Positions 63,981 to 64,000 of a stretch of DNA of 64,000 nucleotides are shown here, piece by piece; the first letter of the stretch is position 1; the number at the start of each line of letters is the position of its first letter. The notes under the pieces are model-generated. The model saw only the letters and a list, made by a program, of their open reading frames with translations. It was not told the DNA's origin and ran no database searches. The translations under genes were made by a program, and so were the position numbers. Origin of the DNA: Devosia sp. SL43 (GTDB lineage Bacteria; Pseudomonadota; Alphaproteobacteria; Rhizobiales; Devosiaceae); contig NZ_CP063401.1 of the NCBI RefSeq assembly GCF_021729885.1, positions 2,286,501-2,350,500 of the forward strand, read 5' to 3'.

Positions 63981-64000
63981 TGAAAACTCCAGCTCCTCGC

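Overview
The window looks like chromosome from a high-GC alphaproteobacterium of the order Hyphomicrobiales (rhizobia and relatives). The best guess is a Devosia-like genus, inferred from gene neighbourhoods and protein flavour, not from a search. Support includes tlpA divergent from argH, a zinc-ribbon protein divergent from ftsEX, hisC-tyrA beside a DUF2125 protein, an SUV3/MgpS-type helicase followed by an S4 protein and a 7Fe ferredoxin, rpmB beside a DUF3108 protein, and a LexA box of the GTTC-N7-GTTC type known from this class. No rRNA, tRNA, CRISPR, prophage or insertion sequence was recognised.

Layout. 0-7.6 kb: cut-off membrane protein, a diguanylate cyclase, a small YjfB-like motility protein, tlpA/argH, a ChaC-type gamma-glutamylcyclotransferase, lysA and a winged-helix protein. 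7.6-17 kb: CpdR-like response regulator, zinc-ribbon protein, ftsE-ftsX-YcxB-like-plsC, a small unknown gene behind a strong SOS-type promoter, a second ChaC, DUF2125, tyrA and hisC. 17-37.5 kb: housekeeping (helicase, S4 protein, fdxA, queuosine-precursor transporter, rpmB, gloB, fumC, rpmF, mtgA, ispA, ispG) mixed with GNATs, a MOSC protein, a YbaK-like deacylase, an odd L,D-transpeptidase relative and a secreted GH43 glycosidase. 37.5-49.5 kb: pyruvate carboxylase, a DUF442 phosphatase-like protein, an orphan quaternary-amine binding protein, a branched-chain amino acid ABC system (binding protein on +, livG-livF-livH-livM on -), mgsA and a DUF1801 protein. 49.6-64 kb: six consecutive methyl-accepting chemotaxis protein (MCP) genes, all on the minus strand, mostly separated by their own hairpins.

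Intergenic DNA carries several families of palindromic repeats: three copies of a 90-98 bp element with near-perfect 25-nt arms, two copies each of two other inverted-repeat elements, and a pair of about 310-bp regions with conserved ends and diverged interiors.

How the genes work together. There are amino-acid biosynthesis (argH, lysA, hisC, tyrA), cell-envelope and division genes (ftsEX, plsC, mtgA, L,D-transpeptidase relative), anaplerosis and TCA (pyc, fumC), isoprenoids (ispG, ispA) and sensing/motility (GGDEF protein, YjfB-like protein, MCP cluster). No complete novel system is evident. The strongest leads are the SOS-promoter unknown gene, a shared palindrome near both liv units, the MCP array in which only four of six receptors carry a CheR-docking-type C-terminus, the degenerate active site of the L,D-transpeptidase relative, and the repeat families.
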